A DNA stretch of 64,000 nt from JAJDFU01 sp964641965 (GCA_964641965.1 CAZXLD010000004.1:1-64000), one strand, 5' to 3'. Positions 24,069-33,664 are shown, counted from the stretch's first letter. Numbers and translations: made by a program. The notes: generated from the sequence alone by a model not told the origin.

Positions 24069-25490
24069 CTACAGGATCTCCTCCAATAAAGTTTGGTCGG
24101 GATTTAAAGAATAAAAGAGTTTGCGCTTCAAACGGCCATTACTGCGATTGATCAATCGCAGTGCCATCTTATCTATGGCGATGGTCGCAAATAAAGTTTG
24201 CATGAAGGCTTCAATCAGATCGTCAATCCCTAGTCCCAGCTTGTTAAAATCCTTCTGATCCATAATGATCAGTCGGCTCACATCACTATCCCAGCTGTTT
24301 TTACCTTTTTTTACTGAAAGGTTGGTTCCCAGGATCGGCCAGGTTGGCTGGCCGTTCAATTGATCCGGCAAGGGCAACTCAGCTCTCCGGGAATACATTC
24401 CCAAGGGCCTAAAACCGTGGTTGGTCCGATGGATCATTACTCGCAAGTCTGACACGAAAGTCTGGTTCTTTTTGTTGGGCAGGGTTCCCACATGATACAG
24501 CTTCCCCTTTTCGGTGTGGGAACTCCAATCTGTGTTCCCAATAAGGCTTTGAATCAGAAAATTGGCATAACTGTGCTCAGCATCCATAAAGTGTTGGAGC
24601 TCTGTCTCATTCGTGATCAAAAAAATACCTTGCCCCGCATTGGCGTACGGGTTTTTGACAACCAGGTGTCCACCGAATCGCTGGTACCAAAAAGGAACTT
24701 CCTCTAAATGGATATCCCAATAGGTTTCCGGGGTACGGATGCTGATTCCCTGGTCATGCACCTCGGAGTTGAAGAAATCATACGCCTTTGAAGCCAATAG
24801 TTTATTTCGTCCCCCAGCCAAACAAACCACTACCGGGTTGAAGATCGCAGTCTTCGAATGGGCAGGCAGCCGGTTCCAGGGTTTTTGGGTCACATACCGA
24901 AAGGCAAATCGCACGGGCTTCCATTCCCCATTTACCAGGATCTGAAACTGGTTATTTTCAATACGTAGATAATCCTGGTTTTCCTCGTTAAAAAAAGGCA
25001 CGAAAAAAACTTCTTCATCATAATATTCGGACAAAGCAAACGCATAACCGCTAGCTTCCATGAGATTCTTATCATAAAAGACAGCTAGCACTCCGGAAGA
25101 GAGCCGTTTCCCTTTCAAGAAGGATTGTACCCCGCCCCGGATTAGTCGACCATAACCGCCGTATTCTTCTTCGTCATAGAGTAAAGGAGTAGACTTCTGA
25201 CCGGAGGGGCAGGAATTGGTTTCGATCAGTACCATGGCCCGTTTACCGGTTTCAGTCGCTACATGGATAAGATCTGCTCCGGACCAATTGAAAAATTTCG
25301 GCCGATAGTGCATCAGCTCTTTTAGGTAGTCCCGATTGACCGAAGGCTGCAGATGGCAATATCGATTAACGATCTGATCTGTTCCCATTTGGAAAAAATA
25401 CCGGACCAAAGGGGTCATCTGTGCGTGTAACACCTTCGCATACCAGTGATTTTCCAACTGATAGTTGGCATGGTGAATCCGTTCAATCAT
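24069..25490 (-). CDS. ATP-grasp-like protein
   Basis: A 473-residue protein with an ATP-grasp-like centre: GGHLVVKNPYANAGQGIFLI has the Lys and Gly-rich nucleotide-binding loop, and FLIQSLIG plus FVSDLRVMIHR fit the strand that carries downstream ATP/Mg ligands. The N-terminal half (MVLIETNSCPSGQKSTPLLY, GVLAVFYDKNLMEASGYAFA) does not match common RimK or glutathione synthetase forms. ATP-grasp ligases couple a carboxylate to an amine through an acyl-phosphate. It is the second gene of a two-gene unit with an aspartoacylase-like hydrolase (12-nt gap), a pairing known for ATP-grasp amidoligases. Substrates are unknown. Confidence 0.72.
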   Translation of the reverse strand: MIERIHHANYQLENHWYAKVLHAQMTPLVRYFFQMGTDQIVNRYCHLQPSVNRDYLKELMHYRPKFFNWSGADLIHVATETGKRAMVLIETNSCPSGQKSTPLLYDEEEYGGYGRLIRGGVQSFLKGKRLSSGVLAVFYDKNLMEASGYAFALSEYYDEEVFFVPFFNEENQDYLRIENNQFQILVNGEWKPVRFAFRYVTQKPWNRLPAHSKTAIFNPVVVCLAGGRNKLLASKAYDFFNSEVHDQGISIRTPETYWDIHLEEVPFWYQRFGGHLVVKNPYANAGQGIFLITNETELQHFMDAEHSYANFLIQSLIGNTDWSSHTEKGKLYHVGTLPNKKNQTFVSDLRVMIHRTNHGFRPLGMYSRRAELPLPDQLNGQPTWPILGTNLSVKKGKNSWDSDVSRLIIMDQKDFNKLGLGIDDLIEAFMQTLFATIAIDKMALRLINRSNGRLKRKLFYSLNPDQTLLEEIL

Positions 25491-25502
25491 GTATTTGCAT
25501 TA

Positions 25503-26510
25503 TTAAACCAGACACGGAATTTCCTTGTACTGCAATCCCAAATGGACAATACGGCTACCTGTCTGGTTGACCGGATTGGTACTTTTGCCAATGATGATCC
25601 CATTATCCGGAGCATAATACTCATGGGCTACGTTTCCAAAAATGTCCCGGACAATGGCCAGTTTCTCTCCTTTGGCAACCCGCTGTGTAACATCAGGCCT
25701 TACATATAAAATTCCACCTGCATCTGTATAAATCCATTGGGATCTTTCACACAGTATGGTTGTTTCCATATAACAGCTTAATGCCCCGGATTGCATCTCA
25801 AGGTCGAACAGGACATTCCGGATCCCTTCCAGGCCGTTTTCGATAACATCCCGTTGAAATAGGTGGGGATCTTTCATCTCTACGGTAATTGATTTGATTC
25901 CCATACTGGCCGCTGTGCCCCGAAGGCTCTTGTTGTAGGGTTCGTCGTTGAGAATGATATCCGGATTTTGAAGCCGCGCCATACGGGAGGTGGCTTCATC
26001 ACTCATATCCGCGCGCACATAATAGGAGTTTACACGGCCGAAGCTGGCAGTGTGCAGATCAATCAAGTAGTTAAACTGAGTAACAATGTTGTCGATGAAT
26101 CGATAGATATAAGTCTCGCTTACGTTACCGTTCAATTTACCCGGGGCAATCCGGTTGAGATCTACGTCATCAATAAAACGGCGTTGTTCCATCAATACGG
26201 CCGGAATATTAACAGCCAAAACTCCAACAAGGGTACCTCGTAAGTTTTCGAGGTCCAGATTTCGGAAAATTTGCTGAATGACGGGTATCCCATTGAGCTC
26301 ATTGCCATGGACAGCAGCCGTAAGCCCCAAAACCGGCCCGTCCTTCTTTCCTCTGGCAACCAGAATTGGCACTCGGATCGGCTCACCAATACCATTATCA
26401 ATGATATGAAACCAAACCGGATGGATTTCTCCCGGCGTGAACTGGCTCAAATCCAGAGGCTTACCAGATGCTCTGGAGGTAACTGCCAAATAGGATTCAT
26501 TTTTTACCAT
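25503..26510 (-). CDS. succinylglutamate desuccinylase/aspartoacylase family protein
   Basis: A 335-residue M14-like zinc hydrolase of the AstE/AspA family. AAVHGNELNGIPVIQ supplies the zinc His and Glu; NYLIDLHTASFGRVNSYYVR supplies the third ligand; ITVEMKDPHLFQRD carries the candidate general-base Glu; the C-terminal beta-domain holds PDNGIIIGKSTNPVNQTG. The family removes N-acyl groups from amino acids or cleaves small amides. It precedes the ATP-grasp gene by 12 nt, so the pair may build and break the same amide, or one may process the other's product. Confidence 0.85.
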   Translation of the reverse strand: MVKNESYLAVTSRASGKPLDLSQFTPGEIHPVWFHIIDNGIGEPIRVPILVARGKKDGPVLGLTAAVHGNELNGIPVIQQIFRNLDLENLRGTLVGVLAVNIPAVLMEQRRFIDDVDLNRIAPGKLNGNVSETYIYRFIDNIVTQFNYLIDLHTASFGRVNSYYVRADMSDEATSRMARLQNPDIILNDEPYNKSLRGTAASMGIKSITVEMKDPHLFQRDVIENGLEGIRNVLFDLEMQSGALSCYMETTILCERSQWIYTDAGGILYVRPDVTQRVAKGEKLAIVRDIFGNVAHEYYAPDNGIIIGKSTNPVNQTGSRIVHLGLQYKEIPCLV

Positions 26511-26870
26511 GTACTATCCACGTTAAATGCGTTGTAGAAGTAAGCGCAAATATCGACAAGATTTTAGGTTTCAGATCCCTCTTTTTTGGAGGCGTACAAG
26601 CACCCGATGTCTACAGTGTGGCAATTCCTCTACCCCAAAAACCATTGCAATTTACCGTTCCCTAAATCTTGAAAAAAAATTACTCGATTACTTTTCGGAA
26701 ATCGCCTGTTTTTACTGAGGATCGAAAGGGGGGCTTAGCCATTTTGGTTCCCAAAAATAATTCTGGGGACCATTTTTATTTGCCGACACTTATCACAATT
26801 ACCTTTTATTTGAATACTTTTAATGTGAAATTCCGAAGACGGAGCATCTGTACACCGAAACCGATAAATC
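26511..26870. other. gap between aspartoacylase and META lipoprotein
   Basis: This 360-nt gap holds the divergent promoters of the two flanking genes. I see no ORF with protein-like character and no structured RNA; the only candidate is the promoter-like motif at 26779-26807. Confidence 0.5.
26779..26807 (+). promoter_or_regulatory. possible Bacteroidota promoter of the META lipoprotein
   Basis: TTTG (26779-26782) and TACCTTTT (26800-26807) resemble the Bacteroidota -33 TTTG and -7 TAnnTTTG elements, with 17 nt between them rather than the usual ~19-21 and one mismatch. The ATG follows about 63 nt later. Confidence 0.3.
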
Positions 26871-27326
26871 ATGCGAAACAGCTTGTTTTTACTATTGGTC
26901 CTGTTAAGCGCTTGTGGCGGTAGTAGTAATTCCGAAGAAACTGCTTCAAGAGGCACTGACGAACCCATTCAACCCGCAAAGGAAGAGACCCTGAAAACCT
27001 GGACCTTGAGCTCTTATGGCTCAACAGATACCCCGAATCAGATTGCTGAGGGTATCCAAGTTACTCTCCAGATGGATTTGAAGGAGGGAAAAATTTCCGG
27101 CGTTGCAGCCTGCAATAATTACTTCGGATCGATTAATGGTGATGAAGATCCATACCGATTCGGGAAGATGGGCAGTACCAGAAAATTATGTGCAGATGCT
27201 GCAGTGAATGAAATGGAAACCACTTTTCTGGCTATGATGGAAAAGGTTACCAAAATGACGTTTGAAAATCAACAGCTGGTTTTGGAAGTAGAAGGGGACC
27301 AACGAATGACTTTTTCAGCCATGTAA
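26871..27326 (+). CDS. META-domain (HslJ-like) lipoprotein
   Basis: A 151-residue lipoprotein (LLSAC, Cys 15) with a Ser/Glu-rich linker, then a META/HslJ domain: TWTLSSYGSTDTPNQIAEGI, KISGVAACNNYFGSINGDED with the conserved GxAxCNxYFG motif, and the C-terminal LVLEVEGDQRMTFSAM. The conserved SGVAACNNYFG is the strongest evidence. HslJ-type proteins are heat-inducible or linked to envelope stress, but the molecular role is unclear. It is monocistronic and ends at a strong terminator. Confidence 0.83.
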   Translation: MRNSLFLLLVLLSACGGSSNSEETASRGTDEPIQPAKEETLKTWTLSSYGSTDTPNQIAEGIQVTLQMDLKEGKISGVAACNNYFGSINGDEDPYRFGKMGSTRKLCADAAVNEMETTFLAMMEKVTKMTFENQQLVLEVEGDQRMTFSAM

Positions 27327-27386
27327 AGAGTAGGTATCCGAGAACCAAAACCTAAAATTACCTGTATAGTCCCATAACTTGTTTTG

Positions 27387-27420
27387 ACCCTACCCCTGTG
27401 GGTGGGGTTCTTTTTTTTCT
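27387..27420 (+). terminator. Rho-independent terminator
   Basis: ACCCTACCC (27387-27395) pairs with GGGTGGGGT (27400-27408), one T-G wobble, around a 4-nt loop, followed by TTCTTTTTTTTC. It ends the META lipoprotein gene 61 nt past its stop. The remainder of 27327-27717 (391 nt) up to the cupredoxin gene shows no other structure. Confidence 0.85.
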
Positions 27421-27717
27421 CCAAGGGTATCCTAGAAACGGATATTATGCACCAATCCAACGAATCGAAATAGACTTTAGACAATTAAATGATATATAGT
27501 CTACCTATTTGATTACCAATACTTTATCGTTTAAAAATCTACAGTCTAATGTCTTTTTCATTTGAAAATGTATTTTTAACTTTTAGCCTCCCGCCAACCT
27601 GGAATGTACCGAAGGTCCGTTAGTAACTATTTATCCTGTATCGGACAGACCTTTATTTTTACTTTCACTTGATTGTGTTTAACCTGACCTTTAGAAGGCC
27701 ATTATTCAAATCGACCT

Positions 27718-28395
27718 ATGCTGCGCCCTTTTTTCTTCTTATTTGCAATGGGTATCTTTGGAAATGCCGGGATCCTCAATCTTCACGGGCAAAACACCGT
27801 AAAGGGAGTCATCCATTTGCCCAACGCTAAAGAGGCTTTCACAAAAGGAAGCGGATACAATAAGGACGGCTCACCTATAATGCAGTCCGAAGACCCAATG
27901 GCTTCAGCCAATCGAAATACCATCGTCATTCTTCGTCCGAGGTCTTTTGAACCCACGCTTAGCCCGGTCAGTAACGCTACCATAACCCAAAAAGAACAAA
28001 CGTTTTTACCGATGGTCTTACCGGTGACCAAGGGAACAGTGGTCTATTTCCTGAATGAAGATGAGTTCTTTCACAACATTTATTCGCTAACCCCTGGTGC
28101 CCGGTTCAATATCGGTCGTCGTCCTCCAGGCTCCCCTTACCCGATAAAAATTAAGCGGACCGGGCTAATCAAACTATCGTGTGACATCCATCCACATATG
28201 GAAGGTTTTATACTGAGCCTGGATACACCGTTTTTTACCAGAACTGATGCGAACGGAAAATTTCTCCTAGAGGACCTTCCTGATGGAGCATACGATCTGG
28301 AGGTCTTTCACCCGTTTGAAAAAAATTATACGCAGACTTTAACTTTATCCGGAGGTGAGATATGGGAAAAACCAATCAATCTCGATGGAAATTAA
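27718..28395 (+). CDS. secreted cupredoxin-like protein
   Basis: A 225-residue exported protein: signal peptide through LNLHGQ, a central plastocyanin-like domain and a short carboxypeptidase-regulatory-like tail (TRTDANGKFLLEDLPDGAYD). Copper ligand candidates are the His in DEFFHNIYS and the Cys, His and Met in LSCDIHPHMEGFI, the pattern of methylamine-utilization-type cupredoxins. It may carry electrons or bind copper at the cell surface. It is the first gene of a five-gene operon and overlaps the next gene by 34 nt. Confidence 0.83.
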   Translation: MLRPFFFLFAMGIFGNAGILNLHGQNTVKGVIHLPNAKEAFTKGSGYNKDGSPIMQSEDPMASANRNTIVILRPRSFEPTLSPVSNATITQKEQTFLPMVLPVTKGTVVYFLNEDEFFHNIYSLTPGARFNIGRRPPGSPYPIKIKRTGLIKLSCDIHPHMEGFILSLDTPFFTRTDANGKFLLEDLPDGAYDLEVFHPFEKNYTQTLTLSGGEIWEKPINLDGN

Positions 28396-29627
28396 TTAGG
28401 TGTCTGGCAATAGGGTATCTCACGCTAGGCTTAGGCCATCCGCTTTTTAGCCAGGTACGCTTTCAATGGAATGCCTATCTGGACCTCGAACTATCCAGAG
28501 CAGGTTCACTGTCTCATTACTATTACAATGAAATTCACCGCCAGCATACCCAATGGCGTTTTGACCTTTCCCAATTGAATCTATTAGGTACACTGCACAT
28601 TGGAGAACAGTGGGAAATTGGAGCTCAAGTATTGGCAGAGCGACGATTTGGTCAGCGAGCAGGCTTGTTTACCCGATGGGATCTCTATCGGGTTGTGATT
28701 CCACAACTCTATCTCCAGTGGTCTTCCTCTTCTGGCAACGTTTCGGTGGCCTTGGGGCGATTCGCTAACCCTTTCGGTTATTTTTATCGGAATCCGCTTT
28801 TTGCAGACCGAAACATTATTAACTCGCCGCTAGCCTATTCCTACTACACCAATATATCTCAACGGTTCGGATATGTGCCTGGCTTGGCCGAGGAGGCTGA
28901 AATTCGCAATGCAGACGGTAATCTGGACTGGGGACTTCCCAGCCTGTATCGACTAGGGTACAAAACCGGCATTCGCCTACGTGTCGGCCGACCTGAAAAA
29001 ACAAACTGGACCCTGGCCCTGGTAGACGGCGCCGCCTCCATTGATCGCAAACTAGAAGACCCGATTCAATTGGGTATTTTTTCCCGCCTGGAACTGAGGC
29101 CATCCTATTTTGCTAAAATCGGCATCTCCCTTGGCCATGGTACCTTCCTGGACCCACCCCCTATCGACCAACCTCTTGAACACCGGTTTCGATACGGTCA
29201 AAGTCAAGCAGGTATTGACTTTTCCTTTGGAAGTGGCTTTTTTGAGTGGACCGGGGAAATAATTACCTCTTTTTATCAAGTACCTTTGTTTGAACCCGAA
29301 ATTGGATTTATCGAAGAGAATGGAAGTGTAAAAATCGTTCGGCTATTGAGCTATTCAGGTTATACGGATCTTAGCTATGAACCGCCCTTTCTGACGGGCC
29401 TGTTTTTAGCCTTTCGATTTGACTTTCTCGTATTCGGGCGATTCAATGCTCCTCAGGGCCTTGAAGAACAATGGGACAACAATGTGTACCGACAAGTTTT
29501 ATCTATCGGATATAAAGCAACTTCTTTTTTTACTACCTCCATTGACCTGATGACCCAACAAGTAAAGAACCGCCCCTGGAATCAACAGCAACGTACTTTT
29601 CGGTTAATGGGCTCTTTTCACTTTTGA
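28362..29627 (+). CDS. porin-like outer-membrane beta-barrel
   Basis: A 421-residue exported protein: signal peptide ending HPLFSQ, then amphipathic strands rich in W, Y and F with short loops: VRFQWNAYLDLELSRAGSLS, WEIGAQVLAERRFGQRAGLF, LRVGRPEKTNWTLALVDGAA, and a final strand ending in F (QQRTFRLMGSFHF). It resembles the large phosphate-selective/alginate-type porin barrels, but I do not assign a substrate. The start has one of the few clear Shine-Dalgarno sequences here (GGAGGTGAG, 2 nt before ATG), lying inside the upstream cupredoxin gene, which implies coupled expression. Confidence 0.78.
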   Translation: MGKTNQSRWKLIRCLAIGYLTLGLGHPLFSQVRFQWNAYLDLELSRAGSLSHYYYNEIHRQHTQWRFDLSQLNLLGTLHIGEQWEIGAQVLAERRFGQRAGLFTRWDLYRVVIPQLYLQWSSSSGNVSVALGRFANPFGYFYRNPLFADRNIINSPLAYSYYTNISQRFGYVPGLAEEAEIRNADGNLDWGLPSLYRLGYKTGIRLRVGRPEKTNWTLALVDGAASIDRKLEDPIQLGIFSRLELRPSYFAKIGISLGHGTFLDPPPIDQPLEHRFRYGQSQAGIDFSFGSGFFEWTGEIITSFYQVPLFEPEIGFIEENGSVKIVRLLSYSGYTDLSYEPPFLTGLFLAFRFDFLVFGRFNAPQGLEEQWDNNVYRQVLSIGYKATSFFTTSIDLMTQQVKNRPWNQQQRTFRLMGSFHF

Positions 29628-29630
29628 CAT

Positions 29631-31916
29631 ATGACCAGATCCTCTCTTCTGCTTTTGGTACTGCCCTTCCTTTGGGGGAAGGTTTGTCTTAGTGGGCAAG
29701 AGGCCATTAACCCACCAGAAGAGCAGGTGTATTCCTCAGCTCAATTCCAGACATGGATCAAAGAAGGAAACGCGGATCAGGTGCTAACCTTTGGGAAGCA
29801 AATGTTGGCCGCAGAACTCCCAAAGAAAACCCAGGCACAAATCCACCTTTGGATCGCCACAGCATACGAGCAAAAAGGGAGCCTGGATTCTGCCCTGTTG
29901 CATTTAAAGCAGGGACAATCCTTTTTTGAGCAGATCCGTTCCTACGAAGGCATGGCAAAAGCCGAACAACAAAAAGGAAATCTGTATTTAAACCAAAACG
30001 AACCGGATAAAGCCCGGGAAAGTCTCCTAAAAGCCCTAAACTATGCTGCATCGGGTCAGCTGAGTGAGATTGAATATTATTGCTACCGAGACCTGGCAGT
30101 CCTGTATAGTGGGCTGGAACAATACAATATTGCCTTAGAATCCCTTCGAAAGGCTCTCGCTATTGCCAAAAAAGCCAATGATCCCTCAAAGGTGATCGAT
30201 ACCTACGATCAATTATCCACCAATTTTTATTCGTTGGGGATTCTGGATTCCGGTGTCGTTTATTTTGAACAAATGCTGGCAGTGAAAAAGCGGGCGGGCG
30301 TTACTGAAAATGAGTTGATTGACCTCCAGACTCTGGGTAAGCTATACCTGGAAAAAGGAGAGGCGGAAAAAGCTCAAATTAATCTGCTGAAAGCCCTTTC
30401 GGGCGCTGAGAACCAGCGCGATACTTTTTTTATTATCAGTCTTTGTACCGACTTGGGCAAGGCGTATGCAGCACAGGCGCTATGGCTCAATGCCAGGCAA
30501 TATGCCCAGCGAGCCTTGGATCTGGCTCGTGCCAAGGACCAGAAATTGATGGTAGCTATCAACCTCCAAAACCTCGCGGATATAGCCAAACAGGGAGATG
30601 AGTTAAATAAAGCATTGGACCTTTACACGGAGGCTTTAAATCAGTATCAGGAGCTGAACAACACCCTTCGAGCGGCTGACATCCACCTGGAATTGAGCGA
30701 CCTATACCAGTCGCAGAACAACTACAATCAGGCTCGGGCATATGTTCGACAAGCCATGTCCATACGGCAAGGGCAGGAAGACATGATGGGCTTGCTCCAG
30801 GCCAGGCTCCTCCTGGGCGAATTGGAATACAAAGCAAATAACCCCGGACAGGCCGAAGCAATTTTGTTGGAAGCGCACCAACAGGCGAAGGACATGGATC
30901 ATCAGATTGGAAGAGCACAAGCCTTGCGACTCCTCGCAGAGACAGCTTCCCGAAAAGGAGCCTACCAAAAAGCATTTCAGCACTTAAAGGCATATCAGGC
31001 ATTAAACGATAGCCTGATTTCCGAACGAACGGCCAAGGCCATGGGCGAACTCGAAGTCCTTTACCAAACTGAAAAAAAGGACCGGGCTATATTGGCCCAG
31101 CAAGTCGAATTGGATCGGCAATTACTTCAGATCCGGCAACGAAATATCCAGCTTTTATTCTTGTTGGGTACCGTTGGACTTTTGCTTCTCTCTTTCTTTT
31201 TCTTTTATCTGATCAGCCGGAAAAACCGGCAACTCCAACAGCAGCGGATGTCTACCTTGAAAAAGGAACAGGAAGCCCAAAACCTCAGGGCCGTAATGCA
31301 AGGGGAAGAAAAAGAACGAAAAAGGATTGCTCAGGACCTGCACGATGGACTGGGCGCCCAACTGGCAACGGTTAAAATGCGCCTTCAATCCCTGGAACAC
31401 GACCTGCCTCAGGTTCGGCAGATGGACGCCTATTGCATGGCAGAAACCCACCTGGATACTTCTTTTCGAACCATCCGGGAAATTTCTCAAAATATGATGC
31501 CTTCGGTTCTGGAAGAACAAGGTCTCCCACTTGCCCTCCAAGACCTCTGCTCCGAGTTTCATCGTGCGCACAACCTTTCGGTGAATTACATTCCGCATGG
31601 CCTGGATTATCCTCTAAACCGAGAACAACAGCTCATTGTGTTCCGTATCGTACAAGAACTTTTACGAAACGTTGAAAAACATGCGCAAGCGCGTGAGGTG
31701 ATCGTTCAGTTAACTATAGAGGACCATCTGCTTCACTTGGTCGTGGAGGATGATGGAACGGGTTTCTCCTTTTCGGATTCCCATCTGAATTCCGGTATGG
31801 GGTTGCGAAATATCCGATCCAGGGTCGAATACCTGGGAGGCACCCTAGAAGTAGATTCCATACCCGAGGAAGGAAGTACCTTTTCCATAGAAATTCCATT
31901 AAAGCAAATAGCATGA
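29631..31916 (+). CDS. TPR-containing sensor histidine kinase (HisKA_3)
   Basis: A 761-residue kinase. Signal peptide, then about ten TPR units (~40-480) such as ALLHLKQGQSFFEQIRSYEG and ALESLRKALAIAKKANDPSK, one membrane helix (~507-527), a coiled coil rich in Q, K and E, and a HisKA_3 domain whose phospho-acceptor lies in RIAQDLHDGLGAQLATVKMR. The HATPase_c has LLRNVEKHAQAREVIVQL and the G box VVEDDGTGFSFS/GMGLRNIRSRVEYL. The TPR sensor would be periplasmic. It overlaps the next gene, a NarL-type regulator, by ATGA, so they form a clear two-component pair. The likely signal is linked to the cupredoxin and barrel genes upstream. Confidence 0.92.
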   Translation: MTRSSLLLLVLPFLWGKVCLSGQEAINPPEEQVYSSAQFQTWIKEGNADQVLTFGKQMLAAELPKKTQAQIHLWIATAYEQKGSLDSALLHLKQGQSFFEQIRSYEGMAKAEQQKGNLYLNQNEPDKARESLLKALNYAASGQLSEIEYYCYRDLAVLYSGLEQYNIALESLRKALAIAKKANDPSKVIDTYDQLSTNFYSLGILDSGVVYFEQMLAVKKRAGVTENELIDLQTLGKLYLEKGEAEKAQINLLKALSGAENQRDTFFIISLCTDLGKAYAAQALWLNARQYAQRALDLARAKDQKLMVAINLQNLADIAKQGDELNKALDLYTEALNQYQELNNTLRAADIHLELSDLYQSQNNYNQARAYVRQAMSIRQGQEDMMGLLQARLLLGELEYKANNPGQAEAILLEAHQQAKDMDHQIGRAQALRLLAETASRKGAYQKAFQHLKAYQALNDSLISERTAKAMGELEVLYQTEKKDRAILAQQVELDRQLLQIRQRNIQLLFLLGTVGLLLLSFFFFYLISRKNRQLQQQRMSTLKKEQEAQNLRAVMQGEEKERKRIAQDLHDGLGAQLATVKMRLQSLEHDLPQVRQMDAYCMAETHLDTSFRTIREISQNMMPSVLEEQGLPLALQDLCSEFHRAHNLSVNYIPHGLDYPLNREQQLIVFRIVQELLRNVEKHAQAREVIVQLTIEDHLLHLVVEDDGTGFSFSDSHLNSGMGLRNIRSRVEYLGGTLEVDSIPEEGSTFSIEIPLKQIA

Positions 31917-32554
31917 CGCGTGTATTATTGGTGGACGATCATCAGATTATCATTGATGGCCTCAAAGGATTGATGGAACCCGAGTCTAACGTACAGATCA
32001 AAAAAGAAGCGACTACGGGAAAGGAAGCTCTGGAAATGGTCAGGGAAGGAGAAATTGATCTGATCTTGCTGGATATCAGCCTTCCGGATAAAAGTGGTTT
32101 TGAGCTTTGCGCTCAAATAAAAGCCGATCATGCCTCTATCAAAATCATTGCTCTGACGATGTATGGCGAACCCGGATATATTAACAAAATGATCAAGGCA
32201 GGCGTGGACGGCTATATTTTAAAGAATGCCGGCAAGGAGGAAATCCTTCGCGCCATTGAAACGGTAATGCAAGGAGGGCGATATTTCAGCGAGGAAGTCA
32301 CACAGAGTATTTTGTCCGCTCCCGGCACCACACCTACCAAGCCAGGCCATCTCATCCAAAAGTTAACCCGCCGGGAAAAGGAGATCTTGCGATTGATTGT
32401 GGAAGAACATACGACCGACGAAATTGCCCAGCAACTCTTTATCAGCTCCTCCACGGTAATCAGCCATCGAAAAAGTTTGCTCCGAAAGCTCAATGCCAAG
32501 AATACGGCAGGCCTGGTCAAGGCTGCTTATGAATTCCAATTGTTGGATAATTGA
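31913..32554 (+). CDS. NarL/LuxR-type response regulator
   Basis: A 213-residue regulator. The receiver has the acidic pair VDDHQ, phospho-acceptor Asp in DLILLDISLPDKSG, and the Lys in GVDGYILKNAGKEE. The C-terminal LuxR-type HTH is LTRREKEILRLIVEEHTTDE followed by IAQQLFISSSTVISHRKSLL. It is cotranscribed and translationally coupled with the TPR kinase that overlaps it by 4 nt. It likely regulates the operon or outer-membrane genes; its DNA site cannot be read from sequence. Confidence 0.95.
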   Translation: MTRVLLVDDHQIIIDGLKGLMEPESNVQIKKEATTGKEALEMVREGEIDLILLDISLPDKSGFELCAQIKADHASIKIIALTMYGEPGYINKMIKAGVDGYILKNAGKEEILRAIETVMQGGRYFSEEVTQSILSAPGTTPTKPGHLIQKLTRREKEILRLIVEEHTTDEIAQQLFISSSTVISHRKSLLRKLNAKNTAGLVKAAYEFQLLDN

Positions 32555-32620
32555 GCACAATAGCACCACTCCCATAAGGAATGCTTTTCTTTACAGGAGA
32601 AACACGTACCTCAAGATCGA

Positions 32621-33664
32621 ATGTCTATTAGGCTGCAATGGTGGAGGTTGATCCTGTGCATTCCGGTTTTTTTCTATTTTTCGGGTTTTTCCCAAAAGGA
32701 TTCGCTCGTCTTCACTAATGGCGATTATCTGGTAGGAGAAATAAAAGGACTGGAACAAGGGGTAATCACCGTCAAAACGTATTACAGCGACAGCGACTTT
32801 AAGGCTGAATGGAAAAAGGTCAGCAAAATTTTTTCTCAAACTCTTTGCTTGGTCACTTTATCCGATGGAACCCGATTTGAGGGTAGGCTCCAAAGCGTGA
32901 ATCCGGAACAGGTCCGCTTGTATTCTACTACTGAAGAATTATTGGTGCTGCGCAGAAGGATTGTTTTACTACAGACCATTAAGGAAAAGTTTAAAGACCG
33001 GATCGATGCAGCCATCTCATTAGGCTATAGTTTTACCCGGGCTGAGAACCTGCAACAGATTACGGTAATTGGGAAACTGGGCTACAATGCCGAGCGGTGG
33101 GGGGTTAATATGACGTTCAATACGATTAATTCCACCCAGAATAATGTCGATCCGATTCGACGGCTGGATAGTGAATTTAGCTTTCGCTATTTTCTACCCA
33201 AGGATTGGTATTTGATTCCCCAGGTATCGTTTCTTTCCAATACCGAACAAGATCTGAACCTGAGGGTTTCTTCCAGGTTCGGGGTCGGAAAGTTTGTGAT
33301 TCACAGCAACCGATCTTACCTCGGATTTGTAGGGGGGATCAATTACAATTATGAAAATTTTGCTCGACTGGATACCATGGAGGTACCACCCAGAACGTTT
33401 AACGAAACCGGAAACAGCGCCGAATTGTACCTGGGTTCAGAATTAAATTTATTCGATTATAAAAACATTGAGTTGCTTACGGGGATCACTGCCTATCCCA
33501 GTTTGACGATCCGACGCCGTTGGCGGGTAGATTACAACCTCAACTTCAAATATGATCTACCCCTGGAATTCTTTATCCAAGTTGGTCTAACGTTGAACTT
33601 TGACAACCAAGCAAGCAATCGAACGGACTACGTATTTCAAACTACGTTCGGATGGGATTGGTAA
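32621..33664 (+). CDS. DUF481-family outer-membrane protein
   Basis: A 347-residue exported protein. A signal peptide ends FSGFSQ; then come two short SH3-like beta modules (FTNGDYLVGEIKGLEQGVIT and TLSDGTRFEGRLQSVNPEQV) and a DUF481-type barrel (ISLGYSFTRAENLQQITVIG, RYFLPKDWYLIPQVSFLSN, YLGSELNLFDYKNIELLTG) ending in W (TTFGWDW). DUF481 proteins are salt-induced or general outer-membrane barrels of unknown role. It follows the response regulator by 66 nt with no clear terminator, so it may be the last gene of the operon. Confidence 0.82.
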   Translation: MSIRLQWWRLILCIPVFFYFSGFSQKDSLVFTNGDYLVGEIKGLEQGVITVKTYYSDSDFKAEWKKVSKIFSQTLCLVTLSDGTRFEGRLQSVNPEQVRLYSTTEELLVLRRRIVLLQTIKEKFKDRIDAAISLGYSFTRAENLQQITVIGKLGYNAERWGVNMTFNTINSTQNNVDPIRRLDSEFSFRYFLPKDWYLIPQVSFLSNTEQDLNLRVSSRFGVGKFVIHSNRSYLGFVGGINYNYENFARLDTMEVPPRTFNETGNSAELYLGSELNLFDYKNIELLTGITAYPSLTIRRRWRVDYNLNFKYDLPLEFFIQVGLTLNFDNQASNRTDYVFQTTFGWDW

